Shown in pieces: positions 24,600-36,019 of a DNA stretch of 64,000 nucleotides; positions within the stretch are counted from its first letter, which is position 1; each line of letters opens with the position of its first letter. The translations under genes were made by a program, and so were the position numbers. Under the pieces are notes generated by a model. The model searched no databases, was not told the DNA's origin, and worked only from the letters and a program-made list of their open reading frames with translations. The DNA comes from Sabethes cyaneus. Lineage: Eukaryota > Arthropoda > Insecta > Diptera > Culicidae. The DNA lies in NCBI RefSeq assembly GCF_943734655.1, contig NC_071354.1:174874411-174938410 (forward strand), in the 5' to 3' direction.

Positions 24600-25670
24600 A
24601 ATGCGCTCCAGAACCACCGAGAGGTTCCACAGCCTCTTATTCAGCAACTCCTATCTCGACCTCCTCGTGGTACCATCCGGGATACGCTCCTTAGTGGAAA
24701 TCAGACAACCGGTGGAAACTAAGGTCGTATGCGGACAGAGAAGGGGGCACTCATGCGAAGGCTGAAGTGTAAACTCTCCGCCTGCTGGACGGTTCTTCTT
24801 GTTTTCCAAGAACCAAAGCAGAGGGTCCAAAGCCCCTAAAGGAGATGGTTGTAATAGCTGTTATCCATGGCTATTATGTAAAAACTTGAATGGATAAACC
24901 CCTAATCCAAGGTGTGACGCGACCCGTGCCGAAGGATGAATGATGGAGGGGGTTCTATAAATTCTCTCGCCGCAACGGAGCCTGTGGAGTACCAGGGCGC
25001 CCTCCACAGCAATTTGCCCTTGCTGCATCAAGCCGGTCACTGATGCAGTGGACGATTTCTTACCGTGCAAGCTCTCTCTGCCGAAAAACAAAGAAACGAA
25101 TGAGATGGAGAGGAGAGTAGGGGAGGAGCAGGACTTGAACGATGCGCTAGCAGAGGTTCAGTCCTGATCCTCGTCTATCCTCAACACGTTGACTCGTTGT
25201 GAGTCGACAAACGAAGATGTGGCTCCAACTCTCTACTCACGGTTCAAAAATCACTCTGCCTGATCTCTGACTGTGGTGGAGGGTGGGCTGAAACAAAAGG
25301 AGAGCCGAACAGTTATGGCCAGTAGGATGGCTGTACAGTCGCTCAAACAATCTAAAAAAAGGAATATATAACGTCGAGTATCCACCCCTAGGTTACTCAA
25401 AAGTTGCTGAGTCTCAATGAGAGAGATCTCAGCAAGCTTACCGGTCTTGTGACAGGACATTATCCGAGTAAATAATATCTTCGGAATCTTAGTTTCGTAC
25501 AAGATGATATTTAACCTCGGAACACTTGCTCTACTATCGTGGAGCACAAATAGTACGCAAACTGCAGTATCTCAAAAAGGGGAGATCTGGTTGGCGTCGC
25601 CGATGAGGATACTAGGTTCATAAACCTAGTCATACCTGATTGGCACATGTCTCGTTCCAGCTACCAGCCT
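24600..25670. other. GC-richer block of unknown nature
   Basis: About 1 kb of clearly higher GC than its surroundings and flanked on both sides by the A-rich decayed repeat. Contains GAGGTTCCACAGCCTC, a CCGCAACGGAGCCTGTGG region and short open frames on the minus strand (25091-24861, 25547-25251) without a recognised motif. Could be a fragment of a retrotransposon leader or an unrelated insertion. Confidence 0.35.
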
Positions 25671-25689
25671 GTCACTTCCTCAATAGGTG

Positions 25690-26090
25690 ATAGGTAAGTT
25701 TGAAGCGTACAGAAAAATAATAAAACGGGGCATACCACAATAGTTCAAAATAATGGACGCAGTGGTAAGAGTACCCAACAGAGGAGGAGAAGAGAAGAAC
25801 ACAGAAATGAAAAAAAAAAATGAAATTACATAAAACTGGCCTCAAAGGATTAAAGATAGCATAAAAATGAGGCCCAAAAAGACACGAGAATAGCAGGAAA
25901 AGTGACAACCAATGATATAAAAATGACAGTAAAATCAGTAATTTCAGGACCAAAAAGACACAAAATCAAAGCTAATCCAAATAATAATTAAATATTATAC
26001 AATTATGATAGAAAAATCGCACAAAAACTATACAAAAATGACACCCACAAAAATTATACAAAAATATAGTGACCAGAAATGCATAACATA
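25690..26090. repeat. A-rich decayed minisatellite, second block
   Basis: Same style of degenerate AAAAATGAC / ACAAAAA text as at 21.4-22.2 kb. Confidence 0.45.
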
Positions 26091-26097
26091 CATATTA

Positions 26098-26183
26098 GGC
26101 CGTATGAATAAAAGAGTTGGAGCAAATGCTCCCATACGATTTAAACGGGAAAAGCAAAGCAAACTGTTTTATTCATTTTATTG
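26098..26183. mobile_element. Mini-MITE (GCCGTATGAATAAAA ends)
   Basis: Starts GGCCGTATGAATAAAAGAGT and ends in a diverged CTGTTTTATTCATTT. It is the inverted copy of an element at 41872-41955 that keeps both perfect ends. Confidence 0.65.
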
Positions 26184-26281
26184 AGCAAAATGTGGAAAGT
26201 CTCGCAAAATTGAGGTAGAATTCTTAAATCTTATACCGAATTCAGCTAAACCATTAAGGTACCATTAAACTCAGTAGAAGT

Positions 26282-26940
26282 AACCCAGCTAGCATTTTCA
26301 TATGCATATCTATACCTATAAAAATGGATTTCTGTCTGTCTGTCTGTCTGTATGTTCCTTATAACCTCGGAAACTACAGAACCGATCGGCGTGAAAATTT
26401 GCATGCAGAGTTTTTTGGGGCCATGGAAGGTTCTTATAATAGTTAGAGACATCTCCACTCCCTAAGAGGGGGGCTCCCATACAAGTGAAACGCAAATTTC
26501 TGCATAACTACAGAACTAATCAAGCAAATGGAACCAAATTTGGCATGTGGGTATTTTTGGAGGTAAGAATTTTTTATATGGTGAATTGAGAACTCTCCCC
26601 TCGTCCCTTTAAGAGGGGGTTCCCATACAAATGAAATACAAATTTCCTCATAACTTGAGAACTAATCACGCAAATGGAACCAAACTTGGCATCTGGGGGT
26701 TTTAGGAGGCAGACATTTTTTCTATGGTGAATTATGACCCCTCCTCCTTTTAAGAGGCGGGGTCCCATACAAATGAAATACAAATTTCCTCATATCTCGA
26801 GAACTAATCAAGCAAATGGAACCAAATTTGGCATGTGGGGGTTTTCGGAGACAAGATTTTTTTATAGTGAATTATAACCCCTTAAACCCTTAAAGAGGGA
26901 GGGGGGCTCCCATACAAATGAAACCCCTTACCTCTGTGGT
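26282..26940. mobile_element. Truncated Helentron/DINE-like element, copy 2
   Basis: Same head as the 11.3 kb element (CCCAGCTAGCATTTTCAT, TATCTATACCTATAAAAATG), a short (GTCT)n tract (26331-26352), ACCGATCGGCGTGAAAATTT and about four array-type units with GAACTAATCAAGCAAATGGA and CCCATACAAATGAAA. It stops without the tail. A block TCCGAACGAGCGACAGCGAG just beyond (26994) matches one before the first element (11126), and 27040-27120 holds short CGAAATGGTA repeats. Confidence 0.65.
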
Positions 26941-27170
26941 AGTGGGTTGTTTATTTGTTTTCCTGGGCCTCTATTACTTTTCTTTAGTTAGGTCCGAACG
27001 AGCGACAGCGAGTAAGTAGTGGATCACCCCTGCGAAATGGTACTTTCCACGCAAAAATTTTCAGTGAAATGGTACATTCCGTGTAAGGTTTTTCGCGAAA
27101 TGGTATTCGGCGAAATGTTTTACAATCACGGCGAATATTTAAGTGTTATCCGCTTTATTTTACCTGGCTA

Positions 27171-27277
27171 CCCTACTAGCACAGTTGTTATAAAATAGTT
27201 ATGGTAACTGATTTAGAACCATTTTCAGTCGTAAATAAGTTTCTTCAACTAAAAGTGCCAAAAGTGTGCTACTTGGG
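27171..27277. mobile_element. 107 bp MITE, copy 2
   Basis: Ends CCCTACTAGCACAG and (reverse complement) CCCAAGTAGCACAC, with TTTCAGTCGTAAATAAGTTT in the middle. Identical length to the other two copies. Confidence 0.75.
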
Positions 27278-28854
27278 TAAGCAACCGGGGGGGTTGTTTG
27301 CTACTTTACTGTGAGGAAAAATTCCAAATTTGTATATTAAACTACCCTTGCTTTGATAGTTAATGAATGATGAATTAATTAATAATGGTTAATGAATTAA
27401 TGAATAAGTGACATATAATGTTGGCAAACTAAAACAAGATTTTCATCAAAACCAGTCTGGTAGTTCTCCAATACATAGCGTTTTGGATGTGGTACAAAAC
27501 CAACGTCGCTTTTACCAAGTTTTATGCATAACTTTAAAACTACACTCTACGACTCTACATTAACTACATTGTTTAATTTGTATCGACCACATAAGCTTTC
27601 CGGACCCTCTCGAAAGTTTGATAATTGTTTGTGAAACACAACATAACAGAAGATGGTACCTGCCCCATAAGGACCAGAGTGTAATGCTCTTTCTTAAGAA
27701 GGTCTGCAGTACCAGCCACAACCACAGCCTGCCATTTGTCGTAAGCTGTTGTCATGAAATAGTATCTTTATTATCATACGAATGGTTTGATGGGCGAATC
27801 GCTTCATGGCACCGACGAGCAGCGATAAAAAGAACATTCTGATGTACCTACCAGTACCAGGGCAGAGGAACGGATGGGTACATGCGAGCGAGTACTTTCC
27901 GGAAGTGACACTTGTTCCCCGATGCGAAGAATAAACCCACCCCGTTTGCCGCATCGCATTGGCTCCCTGCGATGAAGAAAAAAAGTCTTCATCGTAATAA
28001 ACTTTCTGAGGTTTCTTAGAACGATATACAGTTTAAGTGGAATCTTTTGTGCTGCGAGTGGGTGTATTCAGCTAGCGTGTAAATTTAACAGATGTCTGCC
28101 TAAATGGTATGTGCGAACCGTATGTCTAATTTTGGTTTTTCCACTTCAGCAAGTTTTGATATGGATCGTCTCCGCCCAGCCCCCCGAGCTACCATTTGTT
28201 AGTGCCGCTTCCATTCGTTACCCACATACATAGATACATCGCAGACGACGAACAATTGGCCAAGGTAGGAAAAGTTTGCCGCCTTTTATGGTTGGAAAAA
28301 TCATGAGTCAACTTCACCCATCGAAACGTCTTTTTCATTGAACTGGAAATACTCAGCTCGTGAAACATAAGTTTTTCGTTCAAATGTGATTAGTCCGATA
28401 CGCTCGCTCCGTTTGGGTGCGCGTAGTGTGCAGTTTTTACGGAAAAACTTAAGTCGTTTTTCAAATCTTAATGCGCGCGATAAGTGTGGAAAACCATTTT
28501 CGGACGGATTAAGATTGTTTGGTAGCCAGTTTAATCGATGGTTTCACAGACAGCTGCCCTTTATATTGTCCTCTAAAATGAGTTGAGATTTTTGGCTTTC
28601 GCTTTCAGTGATTAAAATTTAGCTAATGCCGTTGAGCAGATAATTTAATTTTAATCAGATTGATTTAATGTTTTTGTTATCTTTCATGAAAAATAGAACT
28701 TGATAAATGTCATTTCAGTGTGAATTTAGAATGTTTGCGTAAAGTAATATGTAAATTTGTTGTAAAAATTTGCATTCATTTGTGCCGGTGGTATTTGATC
28801 AGTACACTTTCGCTATTGACTAATATTACAATGGAAAAAATGTTCAGTACTTAC
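27278..28854. other. KCNQ intron with an exon-like segment
   Basis: AT-rich intron near the donor of the pre-S1 exon. On the minus strand 27966-27860 is bounded by a strong acceptor (ctttttttcttcatcgcag) and a good donor (gtaggtac) and is open in all three frames. It is 107 bp, so inclusion would shift the KCNQ frame; see findings. Confidence 0.3.
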
Positions 28855-29043
28855 ACAAGGACATGGTAAAGAATCGCTTTTACGCCCCGCGGTCGTTCCA
28901 GAAAATTGTAGACCCTGCTCTGCAGCCGCCTATAACGGGCATCACGTCGTGAGCCGCGATTATAGTTGAGCGGCTTCCCCAGCAGTGACATTCGTGGACG
29001 GGCAAGCCGGTCGGCCCTATTTTTGTCCGATAGTTTGCACGCA
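28855..29043 (-). CDS. KCNQ: KCNQ (Kv7) potassium channel exon, N-terminal cytoplasmic segment to start of S1
   Basis: The 189 bp exon has a pyrimidine-rich acceptor (ctctttacag) and a consensus donor (gtaagt). It encodes the conserved pre-S1 region of KCNQ channels: residues MSLLGKPLNYNRGSRRDAR, then RRLQSRVYNFLERPRGVKA, then YHVLV entering S1. The NFLERPRG block is diagnostic of the Kv7 family. One leading base completes a codon from the previous exon, and two trailing bases (GT) are completed by the A that opens the next exon, restoring VFFMVFTCLALSV. KCNQ proteins tetramerise into slow voltage-gated K+ channels (M-type current) in the plasma membrane; this part lies in the cytoplasm just before the voltage sensor. 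The internal Met of MSLLGKP could serve as an alternative start. Assignment is by family motif; expression is not shown by sequence. Confidence 0.95.
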
Positions 29044-30704
29044 CTGTAAAGAGAAAAGTGGTAAAGGGAAATTAGAATTTGGAATATTTTGCTTTTAACT
29101 GTTTATTATTGGGAAATATTTGTTACAAATTATGAACAACTTTTTCTAGAAAAAGGAAAACGGCATTGCATGTTTGGGCGCCCCGTCGCCATGAAACAAA
29201 CCAAAAGTTTTAGCTGATTCCTGGAAGAACTGTTAATAAAAGTTATCACATGTTATCACAAGTTGGATTCTGTTACACATTTATGGTGGGAAAAATTGAA
29301 TATTTCATAAGACATTAGTACAAATTTATACGTTAGTTTTGAATTAGTTTAACGAACGAGGAAAAACAACACCGTCAGTGAGAATAGTTTTCGCTAACAT
29401 TTTGTTTGGTATTCAAACACTCCAAACTATAATCTTGAACTAGCATTCCTTCGGTGCTCGTACGCCATTCATTGGGCCTGTGCCATCAAGTTGAATATGG
29501 TAAACAATTAAGCAAACCGTCCGTGTTTATCGTATGTCTCTCACAGTGTTTGACTCCGACCATCATTCTAAGTTTAAACATATAGTCTTGATTGCCCAGC
29601 ATTTGATTCGGCTCATACCGCATGAGTGCTGTTTATACAACTCTCGAAAGCTATGCAGATTTTCGCACTCGACCTCATAAATTTTATCAAACCGTCCCTT
29701 TGTACCATTAGCATATTACCACCGAATCTGCGGCTCTGCTGTAGGTCCGTCCAAACCAGCTGGAACCTGGTAAGGGGCTCGCGGCTCGACAGCGGATGCG
29801 GCGGAGGTGCGGCGGAAATATTCGTGAAAACTGGCTTGACAGCGGGTGGGAAAAAGCATTTGAAAAATGGGCCCATATCACGATTCGTCGGTCGGCAACC
29901 TTGTCATCGTCGTCCGTCGGAACAGATAATGGACATAATGGATGGAACGGGCCACGGTTGGAAATTATCTGACGGTGCTAAACAGTTTCGGGTTGTTATG
30001 CAATCACGGTTGGGTTGGCATTATATCTCCCTTTAAAATGGTGGAAATTTATTTCGATTGACATGCTTTCAGATTGCTGTTGCCCAATGAAGGCAAGCTG
30101 GAATATCTCAATAAAACAAAGGAACGTTTTGCTTGAATGTTCAGCATATTGTAAACCGTAAATGTGGGCCAAATAAATATTGTCAACTGAACGGGATACT
30201 TTGAAATGATATACATATCTTGATGCAAGAATGGTAGTTTTGTTTTACAAACACTCTATGGGATAATAAAATAGAAAATTTAGTACTAATTCGATAAGAA
30301 AGTTACATAACTGAGCTTTACAAATCTTTCACATTTTATGTCATGTTAACTTAACACGACAGTGACTTGATTGAAGCTTAATTTGTTTGCAATATCTAGT
30401 AGAAATGTTTAGATTTAAGCTAATTCTGTAGCCACAAAATATAAAAAAATACACAAAAGGTACAATTAGAAGCACTCAAAGGTGAGATTAAAATTTGATT
30501 GGTTGTGTGTGTTGTAGATGCAAAAGTGAGTTATAAATTTTATGAGAGTAATCAAAACAAAGACCGAATCATGTAGATTACTTTATTATAAAGTATTACA
30601 ACAAATACAATTTCGTTTCTACTCCCTTCGTAGAAAAAGAAGCAGGATTATCCAACCACCAAGATCTGACATTGTTACTTGCTCATCTCACACTCGGATG
30701 GCTA
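29044..30704. other. KCNQ large intron, GC-richer patch at 29.65-30.0 kb
   Basis: Mostly AT-rich. The patch around 29700-30000 has open frames on both strands (136 codons on plus from 29626) but no recognisable protein signature. Confidence 0.35.
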
Positions 30705-30709
30705 CAAGG

Positions 30710-31357
30710 CACTATGGTCCAGAAAGCGATTTTAGACGGACAAAAATGATTGCGCCTAAACGGAATATTCTAGCTCAATGAAGTCTTCGGCAACTTTTTG
30801 AATGAAAACATGACGCATCTTTTGAAAGGGTCGTCCAATGTTCAGATGATACCGTAACAACAATTCAAGTAATAATTTTTTAAATAAGTTTGTTTTCCAT
30901 TTTTTAGTTTCAAAACATTAAAGATAGATTAATTTCCCATAACTTTTCTAAACATTTCAAATTTCTAACTCTTACGTATTTTCAGCAGTGGACGTTTGTT
31001 TATGGACGACCCGTAAAATCATATTTCCTCTTATAACTCATTTATCTCAACAAATAGCTCAATATGATGTTCTACAAAAATTTGTATACGTAAGAGAAGA
31101 ATATTTTTGCAGAAGACTGTTTTGCTTTATCTTTATGAGTTAATAAGTTATAGCCGAATTCAGGTTAAAAACAGACCAATTTTACTGAAGCATAACTCAA
31201 AAAGCGGCAAACGGATCTTGATGAAACTTTGGCGATTTAATATACACATATGCATAAAGTTTTTAGCAAAAAATGGTGGAGGTGTTATTTTTTTAAAAAA
31301 AGATAAAATTCTTTGAATTTTATGATTTACTATAGCTAAAATTGTCGTTTTCTTCAT
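30710..31357. repeat. Left 648 bp inverted repeat arm
   Basis: Mirror of 33484-32837. The two arms encode matching short frames (31107-31316 plus and 33087-32878 minus), which is simply the consequence of the inverted duplication. Confidence 0.9.
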
Positions 31358-32836
31358 AGATTCACATTCAAGTAATCAAGTATGCGACCACGGAATACTA
31401 TACACAACAAATATACTGGCAATAACCATGGTTGATACTAAAATAGTGAATGCATTCAAAGAGTTACATTCGCAATCTTGTTTTTAAGCGAAAAAACTAA
31501 AAGAATGTTTAATAATAACCTTGAATTAAACGATTTTTACGATCCCTTTAGATACTAACACGGACTTTTACTGTTATACGCGTATATTCGCAATATGTTT
31601 TGAATGTTTTTTGAAAATATTTTATAGACTAAAAATAACTGCGATGTGAAAAACGACGAAGATGAAGCAGAGCTGCGGAAAACTTATGATTTGCGCGTAA
31701 TCGAACTACTTACGAAGGAAATTCCACTAATTGTTATACTTTTCGGGAAATTTACCATTGAAATTCAAGAAGAATTCTATTATGATTTTTAAATCCATTT
31801 AAAACTATAAAATTAACAATGGAAATAAATCGGGATTTTTTTTCTTTATTTTCAATCTTAGTATTCCACTGAAACGCTCAAAAAACTTCAGTCAATTTCA
31901 ACATTTATTAAATATACACCACGTTGATTTATTTGAGCGAATGCACGAGATGCTAATAATTATTAGCAAACATATAACTAACCCTTCAACGGGTAGACTT
32001 CTGTAGATAGTTTTTGCTTTGAGAGTCTTAGAGCCATATATGAAATTTATTCTAATTGGATAACACAATATCTGTGCTGAGAATAGATTGACATTTTGGC
32101 ATCAGCATTGCAACATTCTGACTATGCGTTTAAGAGTTCTTATGTTTTAAAATCAAAAATTCAGGAAAATTGTGACGAAAATAATTGCACGATTTTTGTC
32201 AATTTTTACTTTTGAAAACATAGGACATCTAAAACAAAATGTTCGACCTCAAAAATATTCAGTGATGAACTACGCACTGAGTTTTGTAATATTTGGAAAA
32301 AACAAGGATTGGATATGAAACCCAAAATAAAGATTTTATAATATGCCTTAACTGTTGCTAGTCCAGATTATTACTTTTGCATGAATATCAAATTGACTTT
32401 CTTTTGAGTGTGCTTTCTTGATAAATAGTCATTATCTATCGTTGCCTCTTTAGAAGGTTAAATATGTACAGTTTCGGGAATACACAGAACAATCTATATG
32501 TATAGCTCTATGGCTGGTATCCTTTGCCTCCGACAGTGGACAATAGTATTTAGATTTCTTAATTATGTAATTTATCAGCGTATATATAATAGTTTTTCTC
32601 TCAATGTAGGCATTGATACTAAACGTATCAAATAAACTTCATGAATATTTTTCACAAACAGATTGAAAAGACCGCGATTGTCGTAAGATAAGCGTTCGTA
32701 TTTGTCTCGATAAAACATAAATAGTAAAGCAACAAGCTTTGTATTATGTTTTAGACATTTTCTAAAAAAATAGTTACACAAAATTATGTTTTAACGCTTT
32801 GAAACTGAGCAAGAAACTGTACCTGGGCAGTTAGGG

Positions 32837-33484
32837 ATGGATAAAACGAAAACTTTAGCTATAGTAAATCATAAAGTTCAAAGAATTTTATCTTTTTTTA
32901 AAAAAATAACACCTCCACCATTTTTTGCTAAAAACTTTATGCATATGTGTATATTAAATCGCCAAAGTTTCATCAAGATCCGTTTGCCGCTTTTTGAGTT
33001 ATGCTTCAGTAAAATTGGTCTGTTTTTAACCTGAATTCGGCTATAACTTATTAACTCATAAAGATAAAGCAAAACAGTCTTCTGCAAAAATATTCTTCTC
33101 TTACGTATACAAATTTTTGTAGAACATCATATTGAGCTATCTGTTGAGATAAAAGAGTTATAAGAGGAAATATGATTTTACGGGTCGTCCATAAACAAAG
33201 GTCCACTACTGAAAATACGTAAGAGTTAGAAATTTGGAATGTTCAGAAAAGTTACGTGAAATTAATCTATCTTTAATGTTTTGAAACTAAAAAATGGAAA
33301 ACAAACTTATTTAAAAAATTATTACTTGACTTGTTGTTACGGTATCATCTGAACATTAGACGACCCTTTTAAAAGATGCGTCATGTTTTCATTCAAAAAG
33401 TTGCCGAAGACTTCATTGAGCTAGAATATCCCGTTAAGGCGCAATCATTTTTGTCCGTCTAAAATCGCTTTCTGGACCATAGTG
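32837..33484. repeat. Right 648 bp inverted repeat arm
   Basis: Reverse complement of 30710-31357 with scattered substitutions (for example TTAACGGGATA versus TAAACGGAATA near the outer end). Confidence 0.9.
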
Positions 33485-33489
33485 CAAGG

Positions 33490-34145
33490 GGATTGCAAAA
33501 TTTTCATATCAATTTCCCTTGCAAGCGCCATGGGTTTAAATAAATCCCATTTCTTTCGGTATGACAGTACAAAAGATATCTTGTGTTGGTGTTTGGGGTG
33601 AAATTCTATATATTCCATGGAATTTCTGTGCATAGACACCACAGTCCGACGACTTCTTTGTGCTAAAGTTATTCGTTAGCACTACCTAGCGGATCCTGTT
33701 ACTGTTTTAATGAACCCGGACGCGTAACTATGATATTTTTCTATGTTGGTAGTTGCCAGTATTCCAAAACAATTAAGGGATAGGAGTTAATGCTGCTAAA
33801 TGGCCGACTTCTCGTCATTTTCACGCATTGTTACCATTACCAAGTGATTTCTCGTGATTTTTTGTCTAAGAAAAGTTACTTTTTTTCCTTTAAAAGAATG
33901 TGGCAACACAAAGTTCCATTTTTTAGGTCAATTTTGCACATGCCGCTCCTCCTCTTTAAAATTTGCACTCCGATTTCAAATCCAGTTTCAAGCCCAAATT
34001 GAAACCAATTTATATTCATTTCCAATTCTAAGTTAAGTGATGTAGGAAAGCTACAAAGTTGGAAAATTATGTTCTATTACACAGAAATTTTGTTCATGTG
34101 GGTATTTCCGGCCCATTAAGCGGTAGCCTGAATAATAATTATGAA
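33490..34145. other. Intronic sequence, no feature recognised
   Basis: Short open frames only. Confidence 0.4.
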
Positions 34146-34147
34146 TT

Positions 34148-34394
34148 AGTGTACGGGAGGGTATTTTTGGCATGTTTCTAAATTTAGCCTATTTTCCTTT
34201 TCTCTCGCCAATAAAAATACTTTGCCGACATGCAATTTTAATATGTTATAACTATTTTCTCAAGACTGTAAGTAATCTAATGTATTTTATTAAAAGACCG
34301 TCAAAACCACCTGTTCTTACACTAGAACTAGGCCATAGGTCGAAAAAATTGGTGCAATCGCTTAATTGACCAAAAATATCCTCCTGTGCCCTAC
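34148..34394. mobile_element. Candidate MITE, about 245 bp
   Basis: Imperfect inverted ends ACGGGAGGGTATTTTTGG (34153-34170) and ACAGGAGGATATTTTTGG (reverse complement of 34373-34390). Non-coding interior. No clear target duplication. Confidence 0.5.
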
Positions 34395-35760
34395 GTTGAA
34401 ATTATATTTATTCGAAACATGATTTTCATACTAACCGGCTGCATAACATTTACTGAATATCTGAGTGCACTTTGGTTTTAATAAAACGCTGTTAAATTTG
34501 GGCGATAGTCGCGAGTAATGATGAGGTTGCTGCGACTGTTTTAGGCCTATTTTTTATTGTGGTGTCTGTGTGGTTTAAATTTCCGGCAGGCGGAACGCGC
34601 CTGCAAAGTACAAACCATAACAGTTATCAGTGTTGAAAAATTCCTAGCAGCAAAAAGCTCATTGAGATTTCAAGCACATGAAATTTCAACCTTGATCACA
34701 AGCGCGAAACTCACATGAATTTCTCTCGCTATTATATGCGATGTCTCTGTTGCTATGCGATGTGAACCAAATCCAGCTGTGAGCATTTTGCTTAATTCTT
34801 CCACAGCTGGCATTTCATACAACGAACCAGAGAGCAAAAGAGAATCTACCGTCAGAGAAAACATCAGCAGCGAAAAACGCAGCCCACATTCATGAATTAA
34901 AATGGCAATCATATTGGCGGAACTTACATTTTTCCTTAGCGGGAATCGACATTTTCTTAACTAGAAAGTAACAAGCCTAATGAGAATTAGATAAATATGT
35001 AATTTAAATGTGCGTTTTAGTTTAATTTTGCGATTTATTTAGAGATTCATTCCCTCACGCTCACTCACAGCTACGTATCGCACGAGAGAATGCCTATGCT
35101 GTTCAACAAGGAGTTTGTATGTATATGTGCATAGCACCGGGTAGCAGTTGAAACAAAGCAGAATGTGATCAAGCGGGAAGAAATATGTGTGAGTTTTATG
35201 CTTCTTGCTATGACAACAGAAAAACTCACGCGTGATTTTTTTCTGCATAGGATCAAGCTGACATGATTCACAGTTGATTTTGATTTTTGATGAGTTTTGA
35301 GATTTTGAGTTTTTACCATCACTGACAGTTATAAAGCAATCCTCCGAGTAACTCAATGTGTGGTACTGCGCGTGCGCCCACCGTGGTTTCTTAGTTGCGC
35401 AATTGACAGTAAATCTGATTTTTGGTGTATTGTTGGGGCTCATCAAAGGCTTATCGCCTATCAAAAACCAGCTCTATCTATTTGAAGAAGCCTGAGAAAT
35501 TGTGATGAGCAAACAGCACCTTCCAAGGGCCTATTCGGTGGACTGCTGTACCTCAACAGCAGACCAAAAGGGAGTCAGATCACAGATGGTTTATGCATCG
35601 GTGTTTCGAACATTGCCTACATACCGGCTCATTGAATATAACTAGTTGCGCCGTAACAACAGCTTGCTTCTGGCGCTAGTGTACATTAGTGTTGTTGTCA
35701 CACAAAAACTAGCTATTTCAACATGCTAGAAACATTCCAGACGCAACTGCCTCGAAGCGT
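34395..35760. other. Intronic sequence, no feature recognised
   Basis: An open frame on minus (35464-35039, 141 codons) is basic and Cys/His-rich but matches no family I know and has no splice support. Confidence 0.35.
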
Positions 35761-35948
35761 ACACACTAAAAAAAAGTACCGAGTTCGGTAAATTACCGTA
35801 AAATTTACCGAACTCTGAGCAGCAGAACGTTCGGAAGATTATTTTTATGATGCCAAACATTACTAATGATCCGTAAACGTCGATTGGCACCATCGAATTT
35901 TACCAAACGTTCGGCTGCTCAGAGTTCGGTGAAAAAATTCAAGTGTGA
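35761..35948. mobile_element. Foldback MITE, about 190 bp
   Basis: TACCGAACTCTGAGCAGC (35806-35823) pairs with GCTGCTCAGAGTTCGGT (35916-35932), and the outer ends ACACTAAAAAAAAGTACCGA and CACTTGAATTTTTTCACCGA are also inverted. A second small palindrome, TACCGAGTTCGGTA, lies inside the left arm. Confidence 0.7.
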
Positions 35949-36019
35949 TTCATAGATTTTCGCAGCATTTTCATAGACGAATTACCGATGCATCTAAGGG
36001 TAGTCCGTCTCCTGCTCCT

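Larger units (their letters stand above)
30710..33484. mobile_element. Transib-like DNA transposon, non-autonomous, 2,775 bp with 648 bp inverted repeats
   Basis: Both ends read CACTATGGTCCAGAAAGCG inward and are bordered by the same 5 bp, CAAGG (30705-30709 and 33485-33489), as a target duplication. CACWATG termini and 5 bp duplications are the hallmarks of Transib, the family from which RAG1 derives. After the heptamer CACTATG come 23 bases and then ACAAAAATG (30740-30748), the spacing of a 23-RSS. The inverted repeats run 30710-31357 and 32837-33484 (648 bp each, a few percent mismatched, no net indel). The ~1.48 kb centre is AT-rich; I see no transposase, only short open frames. It lies inside the 20 kb KCNQ intron. 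Confidence 0.82.

Noticed and set aside
24600..25670. Possible LINE 5' region
   Set aside because: No reverse transcriptase, endonuclease or zinc-knuckle motif could be read; left as an unknown block.
31107..33087. Identical 69-codon frames (31107-31316 plus, 33087-32878 minus)
   Set aside because: Mirror images caused by the transposon's inverted repeats; no protein motif.
34670..35464. 80- and 141-codon minus-strand frames
   Set aside because: Plausible composition but no motif, splice site or neighbour supports them.
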